Source of the DNA: Gemmatimonadales bacterium
Lineage (GTDB): Bacteria > Gemmatimonadota > Gemmatimonadetes > Gemmatimonadales > GWC2-71-9
Direction of reading: 5' to 3'
Length of the DNA stretch: 64,000 bases
Assembly: GCA_019637315.1 (NCBI GenBank)
Contig: JAHBVU010000001.1
Coordinates: 248,001 to 312,000, forward strand
How positions within the stretch are numbered: the first letter of the stretch is position 1; each line of letters begins with the position of its first letter. Below, piece after piece: positions 44,858 to 53,746 of the stretch. The notes below the pieces were generated by a model. That model was not told the DNA's origin, did not search any database, and saw nothing but the letters and a program-made list of their open reading frames with translations. A program made the translations under genes and the position numbers.

Positions 44858-46266
44858 GGCTTCGTCAGCATCTCTTCCAGGAACACGGCCACCCGAGGAT
44901 CGCGCGACTGGGAGAGCCAGAAGATGGCCTTCTTCCGCAGCTCGGGATCCTTGTCGCTGCGGGCGATTTCGATCAGCTTGTCGACGGCGCCGCGTTCCTG
45001 GCGCTGCGAGTAGGCAAAGATTAGCTGCTCCCGAATGGCCCGTTCCTCGATCCGGTCGTAGAGGCTGAAGAGCTCGGGCAGGCCGGTGCCGCCGGACTGG
45101 GCGATCCAGAAGATGGCGCGCTTCCGGATCTCGAGGTCCTCGCGGGTGTCGCGGGCAATGCTCAGCAACCAGGCTCGGGCGTCGCTGCCGCTCTGCTGCG
45201 ACACCGCAAAGACGATCTTGTCTTTGATGGCCCGCTCGGTCGACGACCGGTAGATGCCCTGCAGGAACTCGATATTGTTGCCGCCGCCAGTCTGCCCCAG
45301 CCAGAAGATGGCATTCTCTCGCAGCTTGAGCGGCGCTCCGGGACGCACGGCATAGTCGCGGAGGGCGCGGTTGGCGCCGGCCGAGCCGATCTGCGACAGC
45401 GCGAAGATGGCCTTATCCTGGACTGCGGCGTCCGCCGACGTCTTGAGGAGCGAGTCGAGCGCAATGACCGCACGGTCGCCCCCGGCCTGGCCCAGCCAGA
45501 AGACGGCCTGCTCGCGCACTTCGGCGTCCGGATCGGCGCGGACCGCATCGAGCAGCATCCGTTCCGAGCCGCGCTGCTGCGAGATCAGGAAGACCGCCCG
45601 CCGGCGGAGGCAGGTCGAGGCCTCGTCGCGCCGGGCCATGATCTTCTCCAGGATCGGCATGGCGCGATCGGAGTCCATCTGGAGCAGCGCATCGAGTGCC
45701 GCGACCCGTTCGTCGTTGCGCTGTTCCCGGCAGGCGGTTCTGCTCACCAGGCTCGACCGAGCCGACTCCGTCCGGGCCCGGGCCTTTTCCAGGTCGGCAA
45801 CCGCATCCGCGCGCCTGGTCGTTGCTTCGGCCATGGCCTGGACCTCGGCTGCCGCACGGGCGTCTCCTCGCTGTGCCAGCTGGGCATTGACGCGAGCCAG
45901 CAGGGAAACGGCGTCGTCCCGGGTCCGGGCATTCGGGTGGGCCGCCTGCTGCGCCAGCAGCGCCGAGCGGGCCGCTTCCAGGCTCGCGTTGGTGCCGCTC
46001 CGATACTGCGCCCAGGCCTCCCAGTAGTAGGAGTCGGCCGCGTAGCTCGAACGCGGATGCCGCCCGTAGACTTCGGCAAAGAGGTACGCTGCCCGGGTGT
46101 AGCTGCCGCGATTGAGCGCCGAGCGGGCCTCCCGGTAGAGGGAGTCGGCCGGATCCTGCGCAGCCCAGGCAAGCGGAGGTGTCAGCTCTTGCCAGGCCCC
46201 GCCGTCCGGGGATTGGGCCAGCCCTGGCAGGACCGCCGCGATCGCAAGGATCGAAATGAAGCGCAT
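44854..46266 (-). CDS. Secreted TPR plus HEAT-repeat protein, long paralogue
   Basis: A 470-residue protein with a signal peptide. Residues about 38-150 look like TPR/tol-pal-type helices (ALNRGSYTRAAYLFAEVYGRHPRSSYAADSYYWEA). From about 215 the protein is a run of HEAT-like repeats of about 31-35 residues. Their core segments alternate between FLISQ/FALSQ/FAVSQ/FAYSQ and FWLGQ/FWLGQ/FWIAQ/FWLSQ types, so the true unit is a pair. The paralogue downstream shows the same alternation. Likely a scaffold for envelope protein contacts; no enzymatic motif seen. Confidence 0.85.
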   Translation of the reverse strand: MRFISILAIAAVLPGLAQSPDGGAWQELTPPLAWAAQDPADSLYREARSALNRGSYTRAAYLFAEVYGRHPRSSYAADSYYWEAWAQYRSGTNASLEAARSALLAQQAAHPNARTRDDAVSLLARVNAQLAQRGDARAAAEVQAMAEATTRRADAVADLEKARARTESARSSLVSRTACREQRNDERVAALDALLQMDSDRAMPILEKIMARRDEASTCLRRRAVFLISQQRGSERMLLDAVRADPDAEVREQAVFWLGQAGGDRAVIALDSLLKTSADAAVQDKAIFALSQIGSAGANRALRDYAVRPGAPLKLRENAIFWLGQTGGGNNIEFLQGIYRSSTERAIKDKIVFAVSQQSGSDARAWLLSIARDTREDLEIRKRAIFWIAQSGGTGLPELFSLYDRIEERAIREQLIFAYSQRQERGAVDKLIEIARSDKDPELRKKAIFWLSQSRDPRVAVFLEEMLTKP

Positions 46267-46282
46267 GGTTCGTGTCTCCGAT

Positions 46283-46930
46283 CTATAGTGTCAGGCCGCC
46301 CGGCCCGGCTGGCACCGCATGGCGGAGCCGGGGACGGATGGCACGGTTGGACAGGTTCTCGTCGATCAGTTCGCGGTCGATCCTCGAGCCGCTGCCGTCG
46401 AGCTGGGCTACCTGGACCAGCAGCATCTCGAGGTCGGTCAGCAGGGCGCGGATGGCTGGATCGGTCAGTGCCTTCGAGTCGAGCAGCAACTGGGTTTTGG
46501 TCAACAGGTTGCGCGCAGTCAGCCCAACGTCGCTCTCGTTGCCGGAGTCGAGGTCTGTCAGCAAGGTCTCGATCTGCCCGAGGTGCTCGACCGCGGCGTA
46601 GTGCATCACCCTCTCGCCCCGGCGGGTCAGGTCGGCGGCGGCCTGCTCGGTCGTGATCGGACTCGTCAGGTCGACTGAGACCCAGCGTCCGATGCCGATG
46701 CCCAGGACGAGGACTGCTGCGAGCGCTATCGCAAGCCCGACCCAGCGACCTCGGCGGCGCCTGGCCGCGTCGAGGTCGATGACCCTGCCTGCCGCCCCTC
46801 CGGTCTCCCGCGACCGACGCTGGGCCTGGATTCGGTTCCAGATCTCTTCCCGGGGTGTGCCCGGTGGTTCTCGGAACCCGCGAGCCAGTTCCGCCAGTTT
46901 CGGGTCGAGCTCGTCGCGCTCTTCGGTCAT
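46283..46930 (-). CDS. Single-span anti-sigma-factor candidate
   Basis: The ATG at 46930 overlaps the ECF sigma stop (ATGA) and is preferred over an ATG at 46942 that would sit directly on the ribosome-binding site. The 215-residue protein has a cytoplasmic N-terminus rich in Arg/Glu (IWNRIQAQRRSRE, then DLDAARRRRGR), one membrane span (about 63-83) and a periplasmic helical domain. There is no zinc-finger HxxxCxxC, so it is not a classical ZAS anti-sigma. Its position right after the ECF gene is the main argument for the role. Confidence 0.65.
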   Translation of the reverse strand: MTEERDELDPKLAELARGFREPPGTPREEIWNRIQAQRRSRETGGAAGRVIDLDAARRRRGRWVGLAIALAAVLVLGIGIGRWVSVDLTSPITTEQAAADLTRRGERVMHYAAVEHLGQIETLLTDLDSGNESDVGLTARNLLTKTQLLLDSKALTDPAIRALLTDLEMLLVQVAQLDGSGSRIDRELIDENLSNRAIRPRLRHAVPAGPGGLTL

Positions 46931-47472
46931 TGTGTTACCCATCCTCCCGCAAATGCCGCCAATGCCTGACGCAGCTTCGATCGGGCCCGGCTCAGCTGGG
47001 CCTTGGACGTGCCTTCCTGGATCCCGAGCGAGCTGGCAATCTCGCCGTGGGTGTAGCCCTCGACGTCGTGCATCACGAACACGGTCCGGTATCCTTCTGG
47101 CAGGCTCGCCACGGCCCGGTCGAGACTCGTCTTGAGGTCCGGCTCGCCGTTTGGCAGAGCCGGGACTGCCAGGTCAACCACCTCGAGGTCGACGCTGCTT
47201 TCCCGAAGCCGTTTGGTCTTCCGGAGCGCGTTGTAGATCACTGAGTACGCCACGCTCGTGATCCAGGTCGAGAGGGCGGCCTCACCTCGGAACGTGGCCA
47301 GGCGCTCGAAGATCCGGATGAACGCCTCCTGGGTGCAGTCGGCCGCCAGCTCGGAGTCTCCCGTGAGCCGGAAAGCGAGTCGGTAGACTCGGTCCACGTG
47401 CAGGTCATACAACTCCCTCTCAGCGAGGGGGTCACCGCCCAGGACTCGACCGACCAAGTCGGTAGCGCTCAC
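46927..47472 (-). CDS. ECF-type RNA polymerase sigma factor
   Basis: A GTG start gives 181 residues, standard for the ECF group. Region 2 reads LYDLHVDRVYRLAFRLTGDSELAADCTQEAFIRIFERLATFRGEAALSTWI, with the conserved DCTQEAF and the STWI box for core and -10 contacts. Region 4 has LPEGYRTVFVMHDVEGYTHGEIASSLGIQEGTSKAQLSRARSKLRQAL, a clear helix-turn-helix for the -35. It leads an operon with the anti-sigma candidate and two HEAT proteins; the first two overlap by four bases. A TGCAACC-17-GTC promoter-like element lies in its own leader. Confidence 0.96.
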   Translation of the reverse strand: MSATDLVGRVLGGDPLAERELYDLHVDRVYRLAFRLTGDSELAADCTQEAFIRIFERLATFRGEAALSTWITSVAYSVIYNALRKTKRLRESSVDLEVVDLAVPALPNGEPDLKTSLDRAVASLPEGYRTVFVMHDVEGYTHGEIASSLGIQEGTSKAQLSRARSKLRQALAAFAGGWVTQ

Positions 47473-47515
47473 GAGACTCCGAAGTTGAGGTGGCGACCCG
47501 CCATCACGACTCTCT

Positions 47516-47542
47516 GACAGGAGTCCGGCTGGAAAGGTTGCA
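47516..47542 (-). promoter_or_regulatory. Candidate ECF autoregulatory promoter
   Basis: On the minus strand, TGCAACC (from 47542) and GTC (47518-47516), with 17 bases between AACC and GTC, lie about 44 bases before the ECF sigma start. AAC-type -35 and GTC-type -10 elements at this spacing are typical of ECF-dependent promoters, which often autoregulate. I found no second clear copy beside other genes in the window. Confidence 0.45.
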
Positions 47543-47597
47543 TGGCTACAGGACGTGGCCGGATTGGTTGTTCATCACGTATGGCATTGATAACTGA

Positions 47598-48365
47598 ATG
47601 AATGAACCATTTATTATTAGCATGGCAAGATCCAAAGCCCCAGGTCGACTCGAAGACATTATTGCTGCCGCCCTCTGGGCTTTTGCGGATGCCGGATACG
47701 ATCGCACCAAGATCGCCCATGTCGCCGCACGGGCTGGAGTTGGCCCGGGGACGGTCTATCTCTATGCCGAAGACAAAGAAGCCCTGTTCGAGCTCGTCCT
47801 GCTCAGGTCGCTCGAAAGCCCGGTCGTTTCCCACCCCAGCCTGCCCTATCGGAAGACCGACCGGGCCGCCCGGACTCGTCTGATCGACGAATGTCTTCAC
47901 GAGGTGGCGCATTTTCCCCAGCTGTGGATCGGGACTCAGCGCCGTACCTACGACGGGGCAATAGAGGAGTATGTAGGCATACTACTAGAAATGGCGAGGT
48001 GGTTCCGTCGCTATCGGGCGGCGATCCTTCTGGCGCAGCGGAATCGGTACGACTGGCCCGAACTGTCCGAAGCCTTCGATCGCGTCGTGTGGAGCGACGT
48101 CCAGCGCAGGCTGGCCAGCTTCCTCACCTCGCGCATGCGGGCCGGAGCACTCGCGGTCGTCGGCGACCCCGGTCTGGTGGCCAGGTTTGCGGTCGACGCT
48201 CTCGTCTCGGGACTGGTCGCGGGGCCCGTCTCCGGATCAACCCCGGAACGCCCCGGGGACGAGGGTGTGCTGGTGACGCTGATCGCCGCGTCGGTCCGGC
48301 TGCCCGCCGAAGTAGATCCAGAGCCCGATCCCGCCGCCCGGGCTGAAAGCCCGGGGGATCTGTAG
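47598..48365 (+). CDS. TetR/AcrR-family transcriptional regulator
   Basis: An ATG at 47598 gives 255 residues; a second in-frame ATG at 47622 (MARSKAPGR) is an equally good start. The DNA-binding domain is the standard TetR three-helix unit: IIAAALWAFADAGYDRTKIAHVAARAGVGPGTVYLYAEDKEALF. The ligand-binding C-terminal part has no recognised subfamily. The upstream 125 bases, shared with the divergent ECF gene, hold an imperfect GTTCAT ... ATGAAC inverted repeat (47570-47607) that could be its operator. Nothing downstream is an obvious target. Confidence 0.92.
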   Translation: MNEPFIISMARSKAPGRLEDIIAAALWAFADAGYDRTKIAHVAARAGVGPGTVYLYAEDKEALFELVLLRSLESPVVSHPSLPYRKTDRAARTRLIDECLHEVAHFPQLWIGTQRRTYDGAIEEYVGILLEMARWFRRYRAAILLAQRNRYDWPELSEAFDRVVWSDVQRRLASFLTSRMRAGALAVVGDPGLVARFAVDALVSGLVAGPVSGSTPERPGDEGVLVTLIAASVRLPAEVDPEPDPAARAESPGDL

Positions 48366-48422
48366 CGTCGGCCTCGCGGGCTTGGATCGACCGCGCAAGG
48401 CGACCGTCGGGATCGAAAGCCG

Positions 48423-50060
48423 TCAGGGAACCTGTTGCCAGACCTTGCCCATCCGGGCCAGGACCCCAGCGTAGAGTTCGATGCCGTCCCAGAGGTTCTG
48501 CAATCGCAGGTTCTCGTTCTCGCCGTGCTGGTTGTTGTCGTGGTTGACGATCGGCAGGACGGCAAACTGGGCCCCCAGCACTTCGACGAACACCGAGAGC
48601 GGCAGGCTACCGCCCAGCGTGGGTACCCGCATTATGGGCGCGCCGAGAAACTCGTCGACGGCAGTCAGCAGTGCCCGGGAACCGGGGCCGTCGACCGCAG
48701 TACGGGCTGACGCGTAGCCGCTTAGCCAGTTGAGCCGGACTATCCGCGGATGGGCCCGCCGGGTGGCCGAATCGGGTGTCTCGGACACGATATGATATCC
48801 CTGGGCCCGAATATGGCGTTCGACCAGAGCCCGGATCCGTTCGGGGGTCTGATTCGGCACGAGACGGAAGTCGAGGTAGGCCGCAGCCTCCGGTACAATC
48901 ACGTTCGCCCCGCCCCCGGCTGCGCGCCCACCGCTCAAACCGCTCATGTTGAGAGCCGGCAGGGCAATCGCCTCGGCCAGTGAGGCAGGCGATCCCTCGG
49001 TCCGCCCGATCCGGAACTCCCCGATCAGCTGCGACTCGACGGCCGGAATCGAACGGAGGGCGTCGCGCTCGGCCGCCGACAGCGGCACCACGTCGTCCAT
49101 GAACCCGGCGATGGTGATTCGTCCTTCGGTGTCGCGCATCGAGGCCAACAGGTGCACCAGCATGGCGTTGGCGTTGGGCGCCCAGTTGCCGTAGTGGCCG
49201 CTGTGCAGCGGACGAATCGGCCCATAGACCGTCAGGTCGAGCCCGGTCACCCCTCGGACCCCGAAGACGGCTTGCGGCGCCCGGGTCTGGTGGACCGGGC
49301 CGTCGCCGAAGATCCAGTAGTCGGCTGCGAGGAGCGACCGATACTTGGTGAGCATGGGGCGGAGGTTGGCAGAGCCGGCCTCCTCCTCGCCCTCGAAGAA
49401 GAACTTCAGGTTGACGGACAGCGGCGTGCCTGAGGCCTTGAGCGCGTCGATGGCGTGCAGCACCGCGACGATGGGTCCTTTGTCGTCGCTGACACCCCGT
49501 GCATAGAGGCGTGCCTCCGGGTCGAACCGGCCGTTGACTCCGGCCAGATCCAGCTCCTTGGCCGCCGGACCAGGAAACCCGGTGCGCAGCACCGGTCGCC
49601 AGGGAGAACTGGCCCAGCGGGTGGAGTCGACCGGCTGACCGTCATAGTGCGCGTAGAACACGACCGTTCGCGTGGCGCCAGGTGTCAGCAATTCGCCATA
49701 AACTGCCGGCGGCGTACCGTCGAGCTCGAGCATCCGGGCCGAGATACCGCGGCGCTCCATCATTCCGACGAGGTGGCGGGCGTTGGTCCGGATGTCGTCC
49801 AGGTTGGAGGCGACATTGGGAAGGGCCACGAAGTCGGCAAGCTCGCGTACGATGGCCGCCTCGTGCCTGACCCGGTACTGGCGGATTTCGCTGCGAAGAT
49901 CAGATTGTGCCGGGAGCGACGCGCCAGGGACGGCGACCAGGAGCAGTGTCGCCAGGAGCCACCGCCGACCGATTCGAAACCGCTCCGTTGGAGGTAACGT
50001 ACGCTGCGAGTGGCGCGGATACCTGGCGCTGGTGGTGCTATCCCCGGCAGTTACCGTCAT
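48423..50060 (-). CDS. Secreted M20-family peptidase
   Basis: From the ATG at 50060 the protein is 545 residues, with a long basic N-region before a signal segment (WLLATLLLVAVPGASLPAQ). Metal and catalytic motifs are present: VVFYAHYDGQPVD (HxD), RGVSDDKGPIVAV (bridging Asp), KFFFEGEEEAGS (catalytic Glu pair) and IVNHDNNQHGENENL at the C-terminus. The lid domain from about 265 contains the PLHSGHYGNWAPNA segment typical of dipeptidase-like M20 enzymes. The start lies only 13 bases from the divergent TM2 start, so either promoters overlap coding sequence or the true start is further in. Confidence 0.9.
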   Translation of the reverse strand: MTVTAGDSTTSARYPRHSQRTLPPTERFRIGRRWLLATLLLVAVPGASLPAQSDLRSEIRQYRVRHEAAIVRELADFVALPNVASNLDDIRTNARHLVGMMERRGISARMLELDGTPPAVYGELLTPGATRTVVFYAHYDGQPVDSTRWASSPWRPVLRTGFPGPAAKELDLAGVNGRFDPEARLYARGVSDDKGPIVAVLHAIDALKASGTPLSVNLKFFFEGEEEAGSANLRPMLTKYRSLLAADYWIFGDGPVHQTRAPQAVFGVRGVTGLDLTVYGPIRPLHSGHYGNWAPNANAMLVHLLASMRDTEGRITIAGFMDDVVPLSAAERDALRSIPAVESQLIGEFRIGRTEGSPASLAEAIALPALNMSGLSGGRAAGGGANVIVPEAAAYLDFRLVPNQTPERIRALVERHIRAQGYHIVSETPDSATRRAHPRIVRLNWLSGYASARTAVDGPGSRALLTAVDEFLGAPIMRVPTLGGSLPLSVFVEVLGAQFAVLPIVNHDNNQHGENENLRLQNLWDGIELYAGVLARMGKVWQQVP

Positions 50061-50073
50061 CGAGAAAGCGGAC

Positions 50074-50445
50074 ATGGCCAATTCTTCCGATAAGAGTCGT
50101 GCGGTTACCCTGATTCTCGGCCTGACGCTCGGCGTGTTCGGTGCGCATCGTTTCTATGCCGGCAAGATCGGCACGGGATTGCTGATGCTGGTAACCGTCG
50201 GCGGCTGTGGCATCTGGTATCTGGTCGACAACATCATGATCGCGACAGGCGGCTTCCGCGACGCCGAAGGGAAGCTGATTTCCCGCTGGGAGCCCGAGGG
50301 CGACGGCCAGGGAACCGGGGTGCCGCAGGAACTGCTCGACGAGATCTACGCGCTGCGCACCGAAGTCAACGAACTGCACGAGCGGGTCGAGTTCAACGAA
50401 CGCCTTCTGGCGGAACGGACCGGGGCGCGACCGGACGATCGTTAG
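50074..50445 (+). CDS. TM2-domain membrane protein
   Basis: The ATG at 50074, after GAGAAAG, gives 123 residues; upstream in-frame sequence is antisense to the M20 gene and not coding. The TM2 domain (about 8-60) has VTLILGLTLGVFGAHRFYAGKIGTGLL and GGCGIWYLVDNIMI, two spans joined by the conserved GAHRFY turn. A C-terminal helix (LDEIYALRTEVNELHERVEFNERLL) is a likely coiled coil. Function of bacterial TM2 proteins is poorly known. Its 3' end overlaps the convergent MOSC gene by 53 bases. Confidence 0.9.
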   Translation: MANSSDKSRAVTLILGLTLGVFGAHRFYAGKIGTGLLMLVTVGGCGIWYLVDNIMIATGGFRDAEGKLISRWEPEGDGQGTGVPQELLDEIYALRTEVNELHERVEFNERLLAERTGARPDDR

Positions 50446-51250
50446 GCACCGTGCCCGTCTCTTCGACGGCAATCGGATCGCCGACCCGCAGGGTGCCGCT
50501 GCCGCGGTGCGCCACATTCATGCCGAACATCACGCCATCGGCGTGTTTGCGGAAGCTGGCCAGGGTCCGAAGCGGTTCCTTGCCCCGCGCCCCGGTAGCC
50601 TGATCGGTGGTGGTGACCGGACAGCGGGCGCAGAGCTTGAGGCCCTCGAATCGGATCCCGCCGGCGGAAAAGACCCGCCAGCGATCTTCCGCAAACGGCG
50701 TGCTGCCGCGGACGACGAGGTTGGGCCGGAATCGGTTCATCGGCAGCGGCACCTCGAGGCGGCGGTTCAAATCTTCGAGCGAGGCCTCGCTAATCACCAG
50801 GATCGGATAGCCATCGGCAAAACTCACCCGGGCGCCGATCGGGTCGTACTCAGGATTGGTCCGGCGGAGCGCGTGGTCCGGGAGGTAGATCAGGCGGAGT
50901 GAGGCGCCGAGGGCCTGGCTGATCCAGTCGGCAGCGACTGGACCGAGCTCGACCCCATCCGTCTCGTCGTCCCAGATCGCGACCCGCCGGGTTGGACTGT
51001 CGGGAGCTGGTCGGGCCAGAACCAGCGGTTCGAGGTTCGGAGCGGAGAGGGTAACCCCGCTGTTCGACGGGACTGCGCCGATCTGGCAGAGCGCCGGAAT
51101 TTCCCGCTGGGTCACAAAGCTCCCGTCCGCCTCGATGACCATCCAGCGCCGGTCGTTCTTGGGCCCGAAACGGTCGAGCTCGACTTGGTCGAGGGAAAGA
51201 CCGCGCCCGCCCTTGAGCGGATAGATGTGAAGCGAAGCGATCGAGGTCAT
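50393..51250 (-). CDS. MOSC-domain protein (YcbX/mARC-like)
   Basis: The ATG at 51250 gives 285 residues. The N-terminal MOSC beta-barrel domain (about 3-115) starts IASLHIYPLKGGRGLSLDQVELDRFGPKNDRRWMVI, as in YcbX and the mitochondrial mARC proteins. The C-terminal MOSC domain has LKLCARCPVTTTDQATG with the Cys that would coordinate molybdenum cofactor, then FGMNVAHRGSGTLRVGD. Members reduce N-hydroxylated compounds and detoxify base analogues with molybdenum cofactor. No electron-transfer partner is encoded next door. Divergent from the M42 gene. Confidence 0.93.
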   Translation of the reverse strand: MTSIASLHIYPLKGGRGLSLDQVELDRFGPKNDRRWMVIEADGSFVTQREIPALCQIGAVPSNSGVTLSAPNLEPLVLARPAPDSPTRRVAIWDDETDGVELGPVAADWISQALGASLRLIYLPDHALRRTNPEYDPIGARVSFADGYPILVISEASLEDLNRRLEVPLPMNRFRPNLVVRGSTPFAEDRWRVFSAGGIRFEGLKLCARCPVTTTDQATGARGKEPLRTLASFRKHADGVMFGMNVAHRGSGTLRVGDPIAVEETGTVPNDRPVAPRSVPPEGVR

Positions 51251-51393
51251 CCAGATGCGCGGTTGCTGGAGCGTCGCAATGTAACCTCGATGCCGAGAAC
51301 GAGCCGGGCACCTGGGCCTGGTTTGATGATCGGTTGATCCGCAAACCTGGCGGGTGTTGCAAAACTGGCCCTGGGTAGGTAGCTCCATAGGCT

Positions 51394-52461
51394 ATGAAAA
51401 CACCCTCACATGACTTCCTCCGGGCCCTGCTCAGCGCGCCCGGCCCCTCCGGCTTCGAGGCCGGGCCGGCTCGTCTCTGGCGCGACGAGGCAGCGACCTT
51501 TGCCGACAGTGTCTCGGCCGACGTCAGCGGCAATTCCTACGCGACCGTCAAAGGGCAGTCGGCAGGGCCCGGGGTGATGTTTGCCGGGCACATCGACGAG
51601 ATCGGCCTGATGGTCCTCTACATCGACGAGCACGGCTTCCTGAGCTTTGATACGATCGGGGGATGGGACGAGCAAGTACTTGTGGGACAAAGAGTTACGT
51701 TAATCGGACGTGATGGACCGGTGGCTGGGGTCATCGGCAAGAAGGCCATCCACCTGATGGAGAAAGAGGACCGCGAGAAGCCGAGCAAGGTGAAGGATCT
51801 GTGGATCGACATTGGTGCCACCTCTCGGGCCGAGGCGGCTCTGCGGATTCGAATTGGCGATGCGGGGGTCATCGATGCGGGAGTGCTGGAGTTACCGAAT
51901 GGTCGGATCGTCAGCCGCAGCATCGACAACCGGATGGGGGCGTATGTGGTGCTGGAAGCGCTTCGGCTGCTGGCCAAGGATCGTCCTCAGGTGGGGGTGA
52001 CCGCCGTCGCCACGGCTCAAGAGGAGATTGCCTACACCGGAGGCGGTGCACGCACCTCCGCGTCGGGACTGCTTCCCGCGGCGGCGATTGTTGTGGACGT
52101 AACCCATGCTACCGATACCCCAGGGTCGGATCACAAGCGCCACGGGGAGGTCAAGTTGGGGGGCGGGCCGGTTCTTTCCCGCGGCTCGTCGGTCAATCCG
52201 CGGGTGGCCGATTTGCTCGCCGAAACGGCGGAGTCGATGGCAATACCGTATGTCTGGCATGCGTCGCCCAAGTACACCTCCACTGACGCGGACGCCATTG
52301 CGACGTCGATGCGGGGCGTGGCGACCGGGCTCGTCTCGGTCCCGAATCGCTACATGCACAGCCCCAACGAAATGGTGGTGCTTGAGGACATCGATCGGGC
52401 AGCGGCGCTGCTGGCGGGATTCGCGCGGCGGATTACGGCTGATACCAACTTCATTCCATGA
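51394..52461 (+). CDS. M42-family aminopeptidase/deacylase
   Basis: A 355-residue cytosolic-type metallopeptidase. MFAGHIDEIGLMV carries the first metal His and Asp, DNRMGAYVVLEALRLL the bridging Asp, ATAQEEIAYTGGGA the catalytic Glu pair, and VVDVTHATDTPGSD the next Asp; the closing RYMHSPNEMVVLEDI supplies the last His. M42 enzymes (glutamyl aminopeptidase, TET peptidases) form large dodecameric shells that trim peptides. It overlaps the M28 gene by four bases, so the pair is co-expressed, although one is cytosolic and the other exported. Confidence 0.95.
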   Translation: MKTPSHDFLRALLSAPGPSGFEAGPARLWRDEAATFADSVSADVSGNSYATVKGQSAGPGVMFAGHIDEIGLMVLYIDEHGFLSFDTIGGWDEQVLVGQRVTLIGRDGPVAGVIGKKAIHLMEKEDREKPSKVKDLWIDIGATSRAEAALRIRIGDAGVIDAGVLELPNGRIVSRSIDNRMGAYVVLEALRLLAKDRPQVGVTAVATAQEEIAYTGGGARTSASGLLPAAAIVVDVTHATDTPGSDHKRHGEVKLGGGPVLSRGSSVNPRVADLLAETAESMAIPYVWHASPKYTSTDADAIATSMRGVATGLVSVPNRYMHSPNEMVVLEDIDRAAALLAGFARRITADTNFIP

Positions 52462-53744
52462 GGAAGCGGGGCAGGATGCGGGTTGCCGGGTGGATAGCGG
52501 CATGGGTTCTTGCGGTGCCGGTCAGCGACGCTGCCGGGCAGGCGACGGTCGAGTCGGCGTTGCGGCGTGATGTTCAGGTCTTGAGCGCCGACAGTCTCGG
52601 CGGTCGGTTTACGGGCAGCCCGGGCGGCGATGCAGCGGCGCGGTACCTGGCGTGGCGCTTCGAAGAGGCGGGTGCCAAGCCGGCGCCGGGCGGATGGCTG
52701 CATGAGTTCACCATGCCTGCCGACCTGGCCGGGTTCAGGTCCCTGCCCCCCGACCGCCGTCCGACTCGGGCGGCCAATGTCGTCGCGCTGGTGCCAGGGA
52801 CCGATCCGGAGTTGCAGAACGAGTATGTCGTGGTTGGTGCGCATTACGATCACCTGGGCGATGGGCACGCCAACTCGCTCGGTACGCCCGGGGAGATTCA
52901 CAACGGCGCTGACGACAATGCGTCCGGAACGGCTGCGTTGCTCGACATTGCCCGGCGTTTCGCGGCTGCTCCCGCCAAGCGGACCGTGGTGCTGGTCGCA
53001 TTCTCCGGCGAAGAGTTCGGTTTGCTCGGCTCGGCGGCCTACGTGCGTTCGGCGCCGGTCTCGATGGAGCGCACGGTTGCGATGGTCAATCTCGACATGG
53101 TGGGTCGGCTGCGGAACGACCGCTTGCTGGTGTTCGGGTCGGAAACGGCAACGGAGTTTCCCGCGATGCTCGATTCGCTCAACGGGACTCACCGGTTCGA
53201 CCTTCACTACTCCGGCGACGGCTTTGGTCGCAGCGATCAGCAGTCGTTCTACCTGGCGCGGAAGCCGGTGCTCCACATGTTCACCGACTTGCACGAGGAT
53301 TATCACCGGCCGAGCGATGACTGGGACAAGATCAATCTGCCGGGGCTGGTCAGGGTCGCCGCGTATACGACTGATGTGGTGCGCGCCATTGCCGACCGTC
53401 GGACGCCGCTGACGTTCGTGATGGGGGCGCCACCTGCGCACAGCGGCGCGGCTGCGGCGCCGGTGTCGGCCGGGTATGGCGCCTATCTGGGGTCGATTCC
53501 GGATATGGGGTCGGGTGGTCCTGGTGTCCGCTTGTCGGGAGTGCGTCCTGGCAGCCCTGCGGATCAGGCCGGACTCGCCGAGGGAGACGTGCTGCTGCGG
53601 ATCGGCGACTTCGAGATTGCCGATCTCCAAGCCATGACCGACGCTTTACGCAGCTACAAGCCAGGGGAATCCGCAGTGGTCCGTTACCGGCGTGGAGCTG
53701 ATGAACGTTCGACCACCGTCGTGTTCGGCCGGCGGGGAGGCTGA
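52458..53744 (+). CDS. Secreted M28 aminopeptidase with PDZ domain
   Basis: A 428-residue protein with a signal peptide (MRVAGWIAAWVLAVPVSDAAGQ; an ATG at 52476 is an alternative start). The zinc peptidase domain has VVVGAHYDHLGDGHAN, HNGADDNASGTAALLDIA, VAFSGEEFGLLGS with the catalytic Glu, MVNLDMVGRL and DLHEDYHRPSDDWDKI with the last zinc His. A PDZ domain follows (about 345-425): GVRPGSPADQAGLAEGDVLLRIGDFEIADLQAM. PDZ-M28 fusions act in the periplasm on peptides, perhaps tethered to envelope partners. It is cotranscribed with the M42 and GAF genes. Confidence 0.94.
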   Translation: MRKRGRMRVAGWIAAWVLAVPVSDAAGQATVESALRRDVQVLSADSLGGRFTGSPGGDAAARYLAWRFEEAGAKPAPGGWLHEFTMPADLAGFRSLPPDRRPTRAANVVALVPGTDPELQNEYVVVGAHYDHLGDGHANSLGTPGEIHNGADDNASGTAALLDIARRFAAAPAKRTVVLVAFSGEEFGLLGSAAYVRSAPVSMERTVAMVNLDMVGRLRNDRLLVFGSETATEFPAMLDSLNGTHRFDLHYSGDGFGRSDQQSFYLARKPVLHMFTDLHEDYHRPSDDWDKINLPGLVRVAAYTTDVVRAIADRRTPLTFVMGAPPAHSGAAAAPVSAGYGAYLGSIPDMGSGGPGVRLSGVRPGSPADQAGLAEGDVLLRIGDFEIADLQAMTDALRSYKPGESAVVRYRRGADERSTTVVFGRRGG

Positions 53745-53746
53745 GG

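Noticed and set aside
47570-47607. GTTCAT/ATGAAC inverted repeat before the TetR gene as a firm operator
   Set aside because: The arms are only six bases, the spacer is long and the right arm lies within the start codon region; kept only as a hint in the gene note.
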